From positions 1 to 34,579 of the forward strand of contig NZ_DIAX01000058.1 in NCBI RefSeq assembly GCF_002414845.1: 34,579 bases of DNA. Reading direction: 5' to 3'. The stretch comes from Gordonia sp. UBA5067 (lineage in GTDB: Bacteria > Actinomycetota > Actinomycetes > Mycobacteriales > Mycobacteriaceae). Every line of letters starts with the position of its first letter. Positions within the stretch are counted from its first letter, which is position 1. Below, piece by piece: positions 1 through 8,372 of the stretch. The notes beneath the pieces were generated by a model. That model was given only the letters and a program-made list of their open reading frames with translations, was not told the origin of the DNA and made no database searches. Made by a program: the position numbers and the translations under genes.

Positions 1-1941
1 CATCGGCAGGGTCCATCCCGAACCGCGGGCGGCCGCGGCCGCGGTACCGGCGCCGAGGTGGTCCTGGCTCATCGCGTTCGCCATGGCATTGGCCAGACCG
101 CGGTCGACGACCTGTTCACACTTGGGAGTGGCAAACGGGACGACCGCCTGAGCGGGCTTCCCGTCGGGGCCGATGATCAGGTTGCCGTAACGGTCGCGCT
201 TGAGCTTGGTGATCGACGCGATCGGGTTGGGTGGACACCAGACGCCGCCGGAGGCGAGGGTGGCGCCCACGTTGGACAGTTCGAGCGCGTTGACCGCGAA
301 CGGACCGAGGGTGAACGAGCCCAGATTTCCCTGCTTGACGTATGTCGCGATCGATTTGTCGCCGAAGCCCGACGATCCCGGCGTGGTGTAGCTGCGCAGG
401 CCGAGCCGGACGGCCATGTCGACGGTCGGGGTGACCCCCACCCGCTGGAGCAGCTTGACGAAGGCGGTGTTCGGCGATTGCGCGAGCGCATTCGTCACCG
501 TCATCTGCGCCGGATATTTGCCGTCGTTGCGCACGCAGTAGAAGTTCTCCGGGCAGCCGCTTACGCCGCCGCTATTGCCCATGCCGGCGAGCTGCACACT
601 GCCCGGAACCGGGATTGTCGAACCGGTACCGACCACGCCCTTCTCGAGGGCGGCGGCGACGGTGAAGACCTTGAACACCGACCCGGCGCCATCGCCGACG
701 AGTGAGAACGGTTGGGGCTGGACCGTCTCGCCGGCTTTGAGTCGCAGGCCGTAGTTGCGGGAAGAGCCCATTGCGAGGAGGTCGTGGCTCTTGCTGCCCG
801 GTTTGATCACGCTGGAGACCTGTGCCACACCGTCGGCCTCCGGACTGGCGAAGGACTGCAGCGCGCGGACCGTCGACCGCTGAACGGCAGGGTCCAAGGT
901 GGTGCGGATGAGGTAACCGCCGCGCAGAACGGTGTTGCGGGACATGCCGTTCTCGGCGAGGAACTTCAGCGCATAGTCGCACAGGAAGCCGTCGTTCTTG
1001 GCGGAGATGCAGCCCTGCTGTGCCACGCGCGGCTGCGGCAGGGTGCCCAGCGGAAGCTTCTTGGCGTCGTCGAGTTCCTGACGGCGGTCGGGGAAGTTGT
1101 CCTTCATCGTGTCGAGTACGAGGTTGCGCCGCGCCAGGGCGCCCTCGGGGTTGGTGTACGGGTTGAGCGCCGAGCTGGACTGCACCAGTCCGGCGAGCAG
1201 CGCGGCCTGTTCGACGCGCAGACTCTTGGCGGGCACGCCGAAGTAGGCCTGCGAGGCGGCCTCGATGCCGAAGGTGTTGTTGCCGAACGGAACGGTGTTG
1301 AGATAACGCGTGAGGATCTGTTTCTTGGCCTCTTGCTTGGCCTCCGCCGGCCCCAGTCCGTGCTCACGCCGGGCCTGGTCGGTCAGGGACTGTTCCAGGG
1401 TGAGGGCCATTCGAACCTCGCGGAGCTTGCGCGCCGGGGTCGTTTCGGTCGCGGCCTGCTTCTCCGCCTCGGTCCGGGAGAGCACGAACAGCTGGTAGTT
1501 CTTGATGTACTGCTGGTCCAGCGTTGACGCACCCTGCTGAACCTCGCCGCTGGACGAGTTCTTCAGCGCGGCACGAATCGTGCCCTTCCAGTCGACGCCG
1601 TCGTGGTCGAAGAAGCGCCGGTCCTCAATCGAGACGATCGCGCGGACCATTTCCGGCGAGATGTCGTTGAACCCGACCTGGTAGCGGTATTGGTCATACA
1701 GCAGGGCGATTGGCTGTCCCGTCACGTCGGTCATCGTCGTGACCTCGGGGACGGTTCCGCTGAGCAGCTCCGAGGAGACGTTCTCTACCGCGGCCGCGGC
1801 CCGGTTCGACGCTACGCCGACGGCCCCGGCGACGGGGAAGAGTAGGCCGGCCACCAGAATGCCGGAGAGAAAGACGGCACCGACAAGCTTGCCGAGCTTG
1901 CGCTTTGTCGCCGCGGACAGGCGGGTGGTGTTCTGAGGCAC
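1..1941 (-). CDS. ponA2: Class A penicillin-binding protein, PonA2 type (3' end outside window)
   Basis: Bifunctional cell-wall enzyme: a glycosyltransferase polymerises lipid II and a transpeptidase cross-links the stem peptides outside the membrane. The minus frame is open for 647 codons and runs off the left edge. A basic N-terminus is followed by one membrane segment (about residues 19-40). The glycosyltransferase signature EDRRFFDHDGVDW has its catalytic Glu at 106. The transpeptidase has S421-V-F-K424 (SxxK) and S489-P-N (SxN). The KTG motif is expected just beyond the edge, because the last visible residues GSGWTLPM normally precede it. The GTG start at 1941 is chosen because a TATCCT -10 lies exactly 7 nt upstream, giving a leaderless mRNA. 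The gene is divergent from whiB4, as ponA2 is in mycobacteria. PonA1 is the alternative paralogue, but the neighbourhood fits PonA2. Confidence 0.93.
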   Translation of the reverse strand, partial: MPQNTTRLSAATKRKLGKLVGAVFLSGILVAGLLFPVAGAVGVASNRAAAAVENVSSELLSGTVPEVTTMTDVTGQPIALLYDQYRYQVGFNDISPEMVRAIVSIEDRRFFDHDGVDWKGTIRAALKNSSSGEVQQGASTLDQQYIKNYQLFVLSRTEAEKQAATETTPARKLREVRMALTLEQSLTDQARREHGLGPAEAKQEAKKQILTRYLNTVPFGNNTFGIEAASQAYFGVPAKSLRVEQAALLAGLVQSSSALNPYTNPEGALARRNLVLDTMKDNFPDRRQELDDAKKLPLGTLPQPRVAQQGCISAKNDGFLCDYALKFLAENGMSRNTVLRGGYLIRTTLDPAVQRSTVRALQSFASPEADGVAQVSSVIKPGSKSHDLLAMGSSRNYGLRLKAGETVQPQPFSLVGDGAGSVFKVFTVAAALEKGVVGTGSTIPVPGSVQLAGMGNSGGVSGCPENFYCVRNDGKYPAQMTVTNALAQSPNTAFVKLLQRVGVTPTVDMAVRLGLRSYTTPGSSGFGDKSIATYVKQGNLGSFTLGPFAVNALELSNVGATLASGGVWCPPNPIASITKLKRDRYGNLIIGPDGKPAQAVVPFATPKCEQVVDRGLANAMANAMSQDHLGAGTAAAAARGSGWTLPM

Positions 1942-1948
1942 GAATCAC

Positions 1949-1954
1949 AGGATA
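1949..1954 (-). promoter_or_regulatory. -10 element of ponA2 (leaderless)
   Basis: On the minus strand TATCCT is followed by 7 nt and then the GTG start of the penicillin-binding protein, so transcription would begin at or next to the start codon. No convincing -35 hexamer is visible, which is usual for actinobacterial housekeeping promoters. Confidence 0.6.
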
Positions 1955-2086
1955 CTGGGATTCGCTGAGAACCCGGTAGGCGCACGCCGTGACCGTCTCG
2001 TGATCAATGCCCGTACTGCCGCAAATGCCCTGAACAGGAGTGTTTGCACTAGTTAGCACGAATGTCCCAGTTTTTCCGGTCAGGTC

Positions 2087-2116
2087 TTGCTTTCTGGGCT
2101 TCCGGCTACATAGATT
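2087..2116 (+). promoter_or_regulatory. Putative whiB4 promoter
   Basis: TTGCTT (2087-2092) and TAGATT (2111-2116) are separated by 18 nt and lie about 95 nt before the whiB4 start. The predicted transcription start is near 2123. The rest of the 270-bp ponA2-whiB4 gap holds the ponA2 -10 element and an inverted repeat at 2126-2138. Confidence 0.4.
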
Positions 2117-2125
2117 TGACCGCGG

Positions 2126-2138
2126 GTGTGATCCACAC
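2126..2138. promoter_or_regulatory. Inverted repeat GTGTG-ATC-CACAC upstream of whiB4
   Basis: A perfect 5-bp inverted repeat with a 3-nt centre lies just downstream of the predicted whiB4 transcription start. It could be an operator. It contains a TGTGA half-site of the CRP type, but the second half does not match in spacing, so no regulator is assigned. Confidence 0.35.
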
Positions 2139-2211
2139 AACAACCCGAATCGGAAAGTGATTCAGGGAACGGTGTGGAGATTTTGGTCTACACGGCAGAC
2201 AGGGGCTGGTA

Positions 2212-2529
2212 ATGACTCCAACGACACTGACCACAGGGGAATCCGAGGCGCGACAGGTATGGGTGTCGCAAGCGAAGTGCCGGGCGGCGGATCCTGATCA
2301 GTTGTTCGTCCGTGGTGCGGCACAGCGCAAAGCGGCGACGATCTGCCGGCACTGCCCCGTCCAACTCGAATGTGGCGCCGATGCGCTCGACAACCGGGTG
2401 GAGTTCGGTGTCTGGGGCGGTATGACCGAGCGCCAGCGGCGCGCCCTGTTGCGCCAGCACCCCGAAGTCACCTCCTGGGCGATCTTCTTTGACGCGCAGC
2501 GCCGGCGCCAGCGCGCCGAGGTCGGCTAG
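2212..2529 (+). CDS. whiB4: WhiB4-type iron-sulfur transcription regulator
   Basis: Small [4Fe-4S] redox-responsive regulator of the actinobacterial Wbl family; the mycobacterial WhiB4 controls oxidative-stress responses. The 105-residue protein carries the four cluster cysteines C23, C45, C48 and C54 (the C-x2-C-x5-C core) followed by the Wbl turn GVWGG at 66-70 and a basic C-terminal tail rich in Arg. From memory, the segment ELFVRGAAQRKAA...ICRHCPV is nearly the same in M. tuberculosis WhiB4. The ATG has AGGGG about 7 nt upstream. It stands alone, divergent from ponA2 and convergent with the Get3-like ATPase pair, the same neighbourhood as in mycobacteria. Confidence 0.93.
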   Translation: MTPTTLTTGESEARQVWVSQAKCRAADPDQLFVRGAAQRKAATICRHCPVQLECGADALDNRVEFGVWGGMTERQRRALLRQHPEVTSWAIFFDAQRRRQRAEVG

Positions 2530-2545
2530 CGCGATACCCGATCGC

Positions 2546-3664
2546 TCAGCCGCGTGCGGTGATCTGCTCCGCTACCGCGCGCAACGCCTTCGCGTCGGCA
2601 ACCTCGAAAGGTAGCGACGGCACCCCGACCAGCGGCACAGTCGGGTGCACGGTGGTGAACCGGCCGAGCAAGTCCAGTTCTCGACGGCCGGTGGCGGCGC
2701 GCAAGGCATGCATCGCCAAGACGCCCCGCGTCAGGTCGTCGCCGACCTTGTCCAGCGTCGCGACGGCCGTGGCCTCCGAGATCGAGGTTAGGTTCGGATG
2801 TGTGCGGTTGACGATGAGGCCGGCCAAGGGCATCCGCTCGGTGGAGAGCCGGTCGACGAAGAAGGCCGCTTCGCGCAGGGCATCAGGTTCGGGTGCCGCG
2901 ACCACGGCGAACTTCGTGCCCGGCTGGTTGAGTAATTCGTAGGTGCGTGCCGCGCGTTCCTGGAATCCGCCGAACATCGAGTCCAGCGACTGGACAAAGG
3001 TCGCGACGTCGCGCAGCGTATCCCCGCCGACAATGGTGGACACCCCGCGCATGGCCAGCCCCATCGCGCCAGTGACGACGCGGCCCACACCACGGCCCCC
3101 GCCGATCAGCATTTTACTCAGCCGGCCCGACAAGAACGAGCCGAGCCGCTGCGGTGCGTCCAGAAAGTCCAGCGCATTGCGCGACGGCGGGGTGTCCACG
3201 ACGATCAAGTCCCAGCGGTCCTCCTCGAGGAGCTTGCCGAGCTTCTCCATCGCCATGTACTCCTGTGTCCCCGAAAACGATGAGGCCACAGTCTGGTAGA
3301 AGGAGTTCGCCATGATGATCTCGGCGCGTTCGGGTGTCGAATGCTCGATCACCATCTCGTCGAACGTCCGGCGCATGTCGAGCATCATCGCGTCGAGCGA
3401 CCCGCCGCCGGCGACTTCGGTGCCGTCGTCGGCGGCTATCGGCACCGGCTGGGGTTCGTTGGTCAGGGAGTCGACGCCGAGTGACTGTGCGAGCCGTTTG
3501 GCCGGATCGATGGTCAAGACGGCGACCTTCCGGCCGTGCTCGGCGGCGTAGAGCGCCATCGCGGCTGCCGTGGTCGTCTTTCCCACGCCACCGGCACCGC
3601 AGCAGATGACCACCTTCGTCTTGGGCGACCGGAGAATCTCGCCCATCTTCAGGATCGCAGTCAT
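2546..3664 (-). CDS. Get3/ArsA-like ATPase, Rv3680 type
   Basis: Cytosolic P-loop ATPase of the SIMIBI class related to anion-pump ATPase ArsA and tail-anchored-protein chaperone Get3. The 372-residue protein has a deviant Walker [10 protein letters not shown] at 23-31, a conserved DPAKR segment (about 53-57) and a switch-like [17 protein letters not shown] segment. It overlaps the upstream ATPase by one base (TGATG), so translation of the two is probably coupled and they likely form a heteromer, as proposed for Rv3679-Rv3680. In mycobacteria the pair has been linked to tolerance of by-products of glycerol metabolism; arsenite transport is unlikely because no arsenite-binding cysteines or ArsB partner are seen. 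The client here is unknown. Confidence 0.88.
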   Translation of the reverse strand: MTAILKMGEILRSPKTKVVICCGAGGVGKTTTAAAMALYAAEHGRKVAVLTIDPAKRLAQSLGVDSLTNEPQPVPIAADDGTEVAGGGSLDAMMLDMRRTFDEMVIEHSTPERAEIIMANSFYQTVASSFSGTQEYMAMEKLGKLLEEDRWDLIVVDTPPSRNALDFLDAPQRLGSFLSGRLSKMLIGGGRGVGRVVTGAMGLAMRGVSTIVGGDTLRDVATFVQSLDSMFGGFQERAARTYELLNQPGTKFAVVAAPEPDALREAAFFVDRLSTERMPLAGLIVNRTHPNLTSISEATAVATLDKVGDDLTRGVLAMHALRAATGRRELDLLGRFTTVHPTVPLVGVPSLPFEVADAKALRAVAEQITARG

Positions 3665-4704
3665 CAGACCCCCGCCTTCCGCAGTACTTGCGCCAATTCG
3701 TACACGGAGGCCACGTCGTGCCCATCGAGGTTCGGAAGTTCTACGGTGGCCACCGGCGCCCCCTCCTTGTTCTCGACGGCGTCGAGTTGACCGGATGCGA
3801 CCTGCTGCGCCTGGTAGCGGATCGCGTGCTCGATCGCCTCGGTGAGCAATCCGGCCAGTTCGTCCTGGTCGAGTTCGATGCCGGCATCGGCCAGGTTGGT
3901 CTTGATGCGCGCCGCGTCGATGGTGCCCTCGGCAATGGCGTCGATCTCTCCGTCGGGCAGCAGTTCCGGGACGACGCGGTTGACGAAGATGGCGCCGACC
4001 CGCAGGCCCTTGGCGAGTAACTCGTCGACGGCCTCGACCGTCTCCTGGATGGGCATCGCCTCTAACAGGGTGACGAGGTGGACCACCGTGTCGGGGGAGT
4101 GGAGCAGTTTGGTGACCCCATCACTCTGATTGCGAATCGGACCGGTCTTGGTCAAGTCGGCCATCGCCTGTGTGACATCGAGGAAGTTGCCGATCCGCCC
4201 GGTTGGCGGCGAGTCGACGACTACCGCGTCATACCGCTGGCGCCCGTCCTTGTCGGTGGCGATGATGCGTTCTTTGATCTTGCCGGTGAGGATGACGTCG
4301 CGCAGACCGGGGGCCACCGTCGTGACGAAGTCGATGGCGCCGATCCGCTTCATTGCTCGCCCGGCAAAACCGAGGTTGTAGAACATGTCGAGGTACTCGA
4401 GGAGGGCGAACTCGATGTCGATAGCGAGCCCGTGGACCTCGCCGCCCTCGACCGTGGCGATCAGATCGTCGGTTGGAGGTAGCGGCGGCCGGTCGAAGAG
4501 TTGCGCAATCCCCTGGCGGCCTTCGCATTCGACGAGCAGGACGCGCTTGCCCCCCTGGGCGAGGGCGAGCGCCAGCGCGCCGGCGACGGTCGTCTTCCCC
4601 GTCCCGCCCTTTCCTGAGATGAAATGGAGACGAGCCCGCTTGGCGGCAGTCGGCCAGGTGTGGGGCGATCCGCCGCTCACAGCACTGTCGGATTTGGTGA
4701 CCAC
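3664..4704 (-). CDS. Get3/ArsA-like ATPase, Rv3679 type
   Basis: First gene of the two-ATPase operon, 346 residues. The Walker A is GKGGTGKTT (31-39). It is followed by [13 protein letters not shown], which is shared with Rv3679 as I recall it, and by [16 protein letters not shown], the Walker B/switch region. The open frame extends upstream to 4887, but GTG at 4704 is preferred: TAGGCT lies 7 nt before it on the minus strand, homologues start close to this point, and a longer protein would run through the divergent promoter. It probably works with the downstream ATPase as a heterocomplex whose substrate is not evident from sequence. Confidence 0.87.
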   Translation of the reverse strand: MVTKSDSAVSGGSPHTWPTAAKRARLHFISGKGGTGKTTVAGALALALAQGGKRVLLVECEGRQGIAQLFDRPPLPPTDDLIATVEGGEVHGLAIDIEFALLEYLDMFYNLGFAGRAMKRIGAIDFVTTVAPGLRDVILTGKIKERIIATDKDGRQRYDAVVVDSPPTGRIGNFLDVTQAMADLTKTGPIRNQSDGVTKLLHSPDTVVHLVTLLEAMPIQETVEAVDELLAKGLRVGAIFVNRVVPELLPDGEIDAIAEGTIDAARIKTNLADAGIELDQDELAGLLTEAIEHAIRYQAQQVASGQLDAVENKEGAPVATVELPNLDGHDVASVYELAQVLRKAGV

Positions 4705-4711
4705 GAGGTAA

Positions 4712-4743
4712 AGCCTAGCGATGAGGCCGCGGCCGGATACGCT
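4712..4743. promoter_or_regulatory. Divergent leaderless promoter pair
   Basis: Minus-strand TAGGCT (4717-4712) lies 7 nt before the ATPase GTG at 4704. Plus-strand TACGCT (4738-4743) lies 7 nt before the ATG at 4751. Both predicted transcripts start at the start codon, and the two -10 elements are 20 bp apart. Confidence 0.6.
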
Positions 4744-4750
4744 GGACTCC

Positions 4751-4930
4751 ATGAGTGAGCAAACATCTGTTACCCGGCCGGCGTGGGAGTACGTGACCGT
4801 GCCGCTGTTGACCCATGCCACCAAGCAGATTCTCGACCAATGGGGTGCTGACGGGTGGGAACTCGTCAGCGTCCTGCCGGGGCCCACCGGTGAGCAGCAC
4901 GTCGCCTACCTCAAACGGGCGAGGGCGTAG
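4751..4930 (+). CDS. DUF4177 family small protein
   Basis: 59-residue protein with the DUF4177 pattern: WEYVTVPLLTHATKQILDQWG followed by GWELVSVLPGP and a terminal HVAYLKR. It corresponds to the small gene Rv3678A of mycobacteria. Members are small alpha/beta proteins of unknown function. The ATG is supported by TACGCT 7 nt upstream (leaderless). Its stop is 3 nt before the RidA-like gene, so it heads a three-gene operon. No membrane segment or cysteine is present. Confidence 0.82.
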   Translation: MSEQTSVTRPAWEYVTVPLLTHATKQILDQWGADGWELVSVLPGPTGEQHVAYLKRARA

Positions 4931-4933
4931 GCC

Positions 4934-5413
4934 GTGGCTGGCGCCACCTGGTCTTCGCGACTGGCCGAGCTCGGCTTGACGCTGCCGCCGGTCGTCCCGC
5001 CGCTGGCGGCTTACCAACCGGCGGTGCGTACCGGCGATCTTGTCTACACCGCCGGGCAGCTGCCGATGGTCGGCGGCGAACTGATGCTGCGCGGCAAGGT
5101 CTCCGAAGGCGCCGCGGGGCTCGTCGCGCCCGACGACGCGAAGGCCGCGGCGCGTGCGTGCGCACTCAATGCGCTGGCCGCGATCGATGCCCTCGTGGGC
5201 CTCGATTCGATTGTCCGCATCGTCAAGGTCGTGGGGTTTGTTGCCTCCGCCGATGGGTTCGCCGGTCAGCCCGGCGTCATCAACGGCGCCTCTGAGCTAC
5301 TCGGCGAGATCTTCGGCGACGCGGGCAAGCACGCCCGATCGGCGGTGGGAGTCAATGAGTTGCCGCTCGGCGCGCCGGTGGAGGTAGAGCTGATCGTCGA
5401 GGTCGGTCGGTGA
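4934..5413 (+). CDS. RidA/YjgF family protein
   Basis: 159-residue protein of the RidA (YjgF/YER057c/UK114) family. Canonical RidA enzymes hydrolyse reactive enamine/imine intermediates. Visible family features are the N-terminal [18 protein letters not shown] strand-loop and the terminal [12 protein letters not shown] strand. The C-terminal catalytic Arg of canonical RidA (in the CxxR-type loop) is not obvious: the equivalent region reads [17 protein letters not shown]. It may therefore be a YjgF-like subgroup without deaminase activity. It starts with GTG 3 nt after the DUF4177 stop and overlaps the next gene by GTGA. Homologue: Rv3678c. Confidence 0.85.
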   Translation: MAGATWSSRLAELGLTLPPVVPPLAAYQPAVRTGDLVYTAGQLPMVGGELMLRGKVSEGAAGLVAPDDAKAAARACALNALAAIDALVGLDSIVRIVKVVGFVASADGFAGQPGVINGASELLGEIFGDAGKHARSAVGVNELPLGAPVEVELIVEVGR

Positions 5414-6258
5414 GTACCGTCGATTGCGCGGGTGACGCCACACCGCTCGAGCACCCGGCCTACGGCGAGCTGCGGGCGGTCACCCCGTTTGCGTCGGTAC
5501 TCCTCTGCGACAACCCGGGAATGATGGAGCTCGACGGCACCAACACCTGGATCTTGCGGGCCCCCGGTCATCCCGATTGCGTCGTCGTCGACCCGGGGCC
5601 CCGCAAGTACAAGCAGCACGTCAAGAAGATCGTGGGCGCGGGAAACGTGGTGCTCACCTTGATCACCCACCGCCATCACGATCACATCGGGGCCATTGGT
5701 GCGCTACACAAGCGCACCGGGGCGCCGGTGCGTGCCAAGCGTCCGAGCCTCTGCCGCGATGCCGCGCCGCTGGTCGACCGCGAGGTCATTTCGGTGGCCG
5801 GGCTGCGGATCACCGTGCTGTCGACACCGGGGCACACGGGTGACTCGATGAGCTTTCTGGTCGAGTGCGACGGCCGGCGTGCGATGCTCACCGGCGACAC
5901 GATCCTCGGCTCGGGAACCACTGTCCTCGACCCGCGCGATGGCGGGCTGCGCGACTATCTCAACTCGGTCAACCGGCTCATCGTGGAAGGCAGCGGCCCG
6001 ATGGAGTCGGCAACGGTACTGTTGCCCGGGCACGGTCCCGACCACCCCGATCTGGTGCCGCTGGCCCGCTTCTACAAGCGGCACCGGGAGGAGCGGATCG
6101 ATCAGATCCGCCTCGCCCTCGACGCCATGGGGGTCAAGCCGAGCAAGGCCAAGCCCATGAAGATTGTCCGTAGCGTGTATTCCGACGTCGACAAGAAGCT
6201 GTGGCCGGCGGCTCGGATGTCCGTGAAGGCCCAGCTGGAGTTTCTTCGCCAGGAGTGA
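5410..6258 (+). CDS. Metallo-beta-lactamase-fold hydrolase, Rv3677c type
   Basis: 282-residue hydrolase with the metallo-beta-lactamase fold. Metal-ligand motifs appear in order: HRHHDH at 87-92, [16 protein letters not shown] and LLPGHGP. The C-terminal segment after about residue 210 ([14 protein letters not shown]...[24 protein letters not shown]) is a helical domain typical of the LACTB2-like branch. In animals LACTB2 is a ribonuclease, so an RNA or thioester substrate is possible; the actual substrate is unknown. The GTG start overlaps the RidA-like stop (GTGA), implying translational coupling. It converges on crp, with a strong hairpin between them. Confidence 0.87.
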   Translation: MSTVDCAGDATPLEHPAYGELRAVTPFASVLLCDNPGMMELDGTNTWILRAPGHPDCVVVDPGPRKYKQHVKKIVGAGNVVLTLITHRHHDHIGAIGALHKRTGAPVRAKRPSLCRDAAPLVDREVISVAGLRITVLSTPGHTGDSMSFLVECDGRRAMLTGDTILGSGTTVLDPRDGGLRDYLNSVNRLIVEGSGPMESATVLLPGHGPDHPDLVPLARFYKRHREERIDQIRLALDAMGVKPSKAKPMKIVRSVYSDVDKKLWPAARMSVKAQLEFLRQE

Positions 6259-6268
6259 AGCGGCCGAC

Positions 6269-6292
6269 CGTCGCGCGCTAGCGCGCGCGACG
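6269..6292. terminator. Bidirectional hairpin between the hydrolase gene and crp
   Basis: A perfect 10-bp GC-only-ended stem (CGTCGCGCGC paired with GCGCGCGACG) closes a TAGC tetraloop. It lies 10 bp past the hydrolase stop and spans the crp stop codon, which sits at the loop edge. There is no T-run, as is common for actinobacterial terminators. Confidence 0.6.
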
Positions 6293-6952
6293 CGCCAGCC
6301 GCTCGGAGTCGGCGATCAGTACACTCTTGCCTTCGAGGCGAAGCCAGCCGCGCTGAGCGAAGTCGGCCAGCGCCTTGTTCACCGTCTCGCGCGATGCGCC
6401 GACGAGCTGGGCGATCTCCTCCTGGGTCAGGTCATGTGTGACGCGGAGAGCGCCGTTCTCCTGCGTTCCGAAGCGCTGGGCGAGCTGGAGGAGCTGCTTG
6501 GCCACGCGACCCGGGACGTCGGTGAAAATCAGGTCCGCGAGGTTGTTGTTGGTGCGGCGCAGGCGACGGGCCAGCACCCGCAGCAGCTGCTCGGCGATCT
6601 CGGGACGGTCCTGGATCCACCCCTTGAGGGCATCACGGTCCATCGAGACGGCACGTACCTCGGTGACCGTCGTCGCCGACGAGGTTCGGGGGCCGGGGTC
6701 GAAGATGGAGAGCTCGCCGAACATGTCCGACGGGCCCATGATCGTCAGCAGGTTCTCGCGACCATCGGGTGAGCGACGGCCGAGCTTCACCTTGCCGGAC
6801 TGGATGATGTACAGGCGGTCGCCCGGTTCGCCCTCGTGGAAGATCACGTGGCCGCGCGGGAACTCGACCGGGTGCAGTTGCTGGGACAGCGCAGCCACCG
6901 CACTGGGCTCGACACCCTGAAAAATGCCGGCCCGGGCCAGAACGTCGTCCAC
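6278..6952 (-). CDS. crp: cAMP receptor protein Crp (Rv3676/GlxR type)
   Basis: Global cAMP-responsive transcription factor, 224 residues. The cyclic-nucleotide domain occupies about 1-115 and includes the phosphate-binding cassette [17 protein letters not shown] (78-94; E80, R89, T90 contact cAMP in the family). A long dimer helix follows (about 115-140), then a winged helix-turn-helix at about 176-198 ([18 protein letters not shown]). It closely resembles M. tuberculosis Rv3676. The GTG start at 6952 has a GAGAGG-type ribosome site. An adenylate cyclase at 30963-32546 in this window could supply the ligand, and a perfect match to the mycobacterial CRP operator lies at 15896-15911. The gene converges with the hydrolase gene. 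Confidence 0.95.
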   Translation of the reverse strand: MDDVLARAGIFQGVEPSAVAALSQQLHPVEFPRGHVIFHEGEPGDRLYIIQSGKVKLGRRSPDGRENLLTIMGPSDMFGELSIFDPGPRTSSATTVTEVRAVSMDRDALKGWIQDRPEIAEQLLRVLARRLRRTNNNLADLIFTDVPGRVAKQLLQLAQRFGTQENGALRVTHDLTQEEIAQLVGASRETVNKALADFAQRGWLRLEGKSVLIADSERLARRAR

Positions 6953-7053
6953 TTTGAACCTCTCTCATTGCCTCAAAGGACACCTGGGGTGGGCCGATGC
7001 CCGCCCTTCACCAAAGCACAAGGCTACTGGACAGGGGGTCAAAATTGTTGGAT

Positions 7054-7069
7054 GGGTCACGTTTGACCC
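7054..7069. promoter_or_regulatory. Inverted repeat GGGTCA-CGTT-TGACCC upstream of crp
   Basis: A perfect 6-bp inverted repeat with a 4-nt centre lies about 100 bp before the crp start and 10 bp after the stop of the small membrane-protein gene. A third half-site, GGGGTCA, is at 7035-7041. It may be an operator for crp or a weak terminator for the preceding gene. Confidence 0.4.
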
Positions 7070-7079
7070 GGGGCGTCCG

Positions 7080-7313
7080 CTAGCTGGCGCGACGCGCGTT
7101 GTTCGGGGCGCTGGCCACGGTCGTCGGGAGGACGGTGACCTCCGCCACGGGGTCGGTCTCGGCGGCGGCAGGTCGGCCGACGCGCAGCAGCGAGTCCACC
7201 TGGTCGGGGCTGACCGCTCCAGATCCTCGCATCGCGATCTTGTCCAGGCTCTCCATCGACAGGGCGATGAGCATGAGAACCAGAGGAAACAGGATGGCCG
7301 CCAGTCCTTGCAT
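7080..7313 (-). CDS. Small single-pass membrane protein, Rv3675 position
   Basis: 77-residue protein with one strongly hydrophobic helix near the N-terminus (about residues 4-20, LAAILFPLVLMLIALSM) and a polar, probably disordered tail rich in Ala, Pro and Val. It occupies the place of the mycobacterial membrane-protein gene Rv3675 beside crp and nth. No catalytic motif is visible and the function is unknown. The ATG start has TTAACT 7 nt upstream (leaderless type). It lies upstream of crp on the same strand, separated by 127 bp that include an inverted repeat. Confidence 0.65.
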   Translation of the reverse strand: MQGLAAILFPLVLMLIALSMESLDKIAMRGSGAVSPDQVDSLLRVGRPAAAETDPVAEVTVLPTTVASAPNNARRAS

Positions 7314-7320
7314 GCGGACC

Positions 7321-7326
7321 AGTTAA
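7321..7326 (-). promoter_or_regulatory. -10 element of the small membrane-protein gene
   Basis: Minus-strand TTAACT with 7 nt to the ATG at 7313. It matches the spacing of the other leaderless starts in this window, although its second base differs from TANNNT. Confidence 0.4.
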
Positions 7327-7471
7327 CAGGAGTTCGAACCGGTCATCCAGGAATCTTCGGCGTCTTCACACCATCGTTATCGACGGGCTCGGTGTACTGG
7401 GCTTTCGCGGCGCCGGGACCGGTGAATCGTCGACTGCGGGATTGGGCGGCGCCGGTGATCGGCGCATCGCC

Positions 7472-7477
7472 TAACCT
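7472..7477 (+). promoter_or_regulatory. -10 element of nth (leaderless)
   Basis: TAACCT with 6 nt to the GTG at 7484. It supports that start rather than a start inside or after the tandem repeat. Confidence 0.5.
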
Positions 7478-7483
7478 GGATTG

Positions 7484-8359
7484 GTGAGCAAGGCACGCGA
7501 TCCCGGGCGCCGGGAGCAGAGCGAGCGGGCCCAGTTGTCCGGGCGCCGGGAGCAGAGCGAGCGGGCCCAGTTGTCCGGGCGCCGGGAGCAGAGCGAGCGG
7601 GCCCAGTTGTCCGGGCGCCGGGAGCAGAGCGAGACACACCTGGCGCTGGTGCGTCGTGCCCGGCGGATCAACCGGAAGCTGGCCGTGGCGTTTCCGCACG
7701 TCTACTGCGAGCTGGACTTCACCAATCCGCTCGAGTTGTCGGTGGCGACGATTCTGTCGGCACAGTGCACCGATGTGCGGGTCAATCAGACGACTCCGGT
7801 GCTGTTCGCCCGTTACCGCACTGCTGCCGACTATGCCGGGGCGAATCGGGCCGAGCTCGAGGAGTTCATTCGGCCCACCGGCTTTTACCGAAACAAGACA
7901 GGCTCGCTCATCGGGCTCGGTCAGGCGCTTGTCGAGCGCTTCGACGGGGAGGTGCCGCACACGCTCAACGAGTTGGTGACCTTGCCCGGCTTCGGTCGCA
8001 AGACCGCAAACGTCGTGCTGGGCAATGCATTCGGCGTTCCTGGGTTGACCGTCGATACGCATTTCGGTCGGCTGGTGCGCCGGTGGGGGCTGACTGGGGA
8101 AACCGATCCGGTGAAGGTGGGGAAGGTCATCGGCGAGCTCATCCCCCGCCGGGAGTGGACGGACTATTCGCATCGCGTCATCTTTCACGGCCGCCGTGTC
8201 TGCCACGCGCGCAAACCGGCGTGCGGTGTCTGCATCGTCGCGCACGACTGCCCGTCGTATGGGTTGGGGCCGGTGGCGAAGGAAGCCGCGGCCAAGCTTG
8301 TCAAGGGACCCGAAACCGAGCATCTCCTCGCCCTGGCCGGGCTGAGCGGCCAGTCGTGA
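7484..8359 (+). CDS. nth: Endonuclease III with a repeat-bearing N-terminal extension
   Basis: Base-excision-repair DNA glycosylase/AP lyase for oxidised pyrimidines, 291 residues from GTG 7484. Conserved features: HhH motif LPGFGRKTA with catalytic Lys at 173, VDTHFGRL with catalytic Asp at 191, and the [4Fe-4S] cysteines C240, C247, C250, C256 (C-x6-C-x2-C-x5-C). The homologous domain begins only at about residue 50 ([15 protein letters not shown]). Residues 8-50 are a 12-residue unit ([12 protein letters not shown]) repeated 3.6 times and encoded by exact 36-bp DNA repeats. Mycobacterial Nth proteins begin close to the domain, so the extension is unusual. A TTG inside each unit could be an alternative start. 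The downstream TlpA-like gene follows at 13 nt. Confidence 0.93.
   Translation: MSKARDPGRREQSERAQLSGRREQSERAQLSGRREQSERAQLSGRREQSETHLALVRRARRINRKLAVAFPHVYCELDFTNPLELSVATILSAQCTDVRVNQTTPVLFARYRTAADYAGANRAELEEFIRPTGFYRNKTGSLIGLGQALVERFDGEVPHTLNELVTLPGFGRKTANVVLGNAFGVPGLTVDTHFGRLVRRWGLTGETDPVKVGKVIGELIPRREWTDYSHRVIFHGRRVCHARKPACGVCIVAHDCPSYGLGPVAKEAAAKLVKGPETEHLLALAGLSGQS
7503..7633 (+). repeat. Exact 36-bp tandem repeat, 3.6 copies, inside nth
   Basis: Units at 7503-7538, 7539-7574 and 7575-7610 plus a 23-nt partial at 7611-7633 are identical base for base. The period of 36 keeps the reading frame and encodes 12 residues, charged and Gln/Arg/Glu-rich. Perfect identity points to recent expansion and probable copy-number variation between strains. 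There are no spacers, so it is not a CRISPR array. Confidence 0.95.
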
Positions 8360-8372
8360 CGGGGTGGCAGCG

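Noticed and set aside
2040..2297. 85-codon frame in the ponA2-whiB4 gap
   Set aside because: It overlaps the whiB4 start and promoter, has no ribosome site and no family resemblance.
2546..4704. Arsenite efflux ATPases (ArsA)
   Set aside because: No arsenite-binding cysteines, ArsB, ArsD or ArsR are seen; sequence and order match the Rv3679-Rv3680 pair.
7503..7633. CRISPR-like direct repeats
   Set aside because: The 36-bp units are directly adjacent with no spacers, lie in frame in nth, and no cas gene is near.
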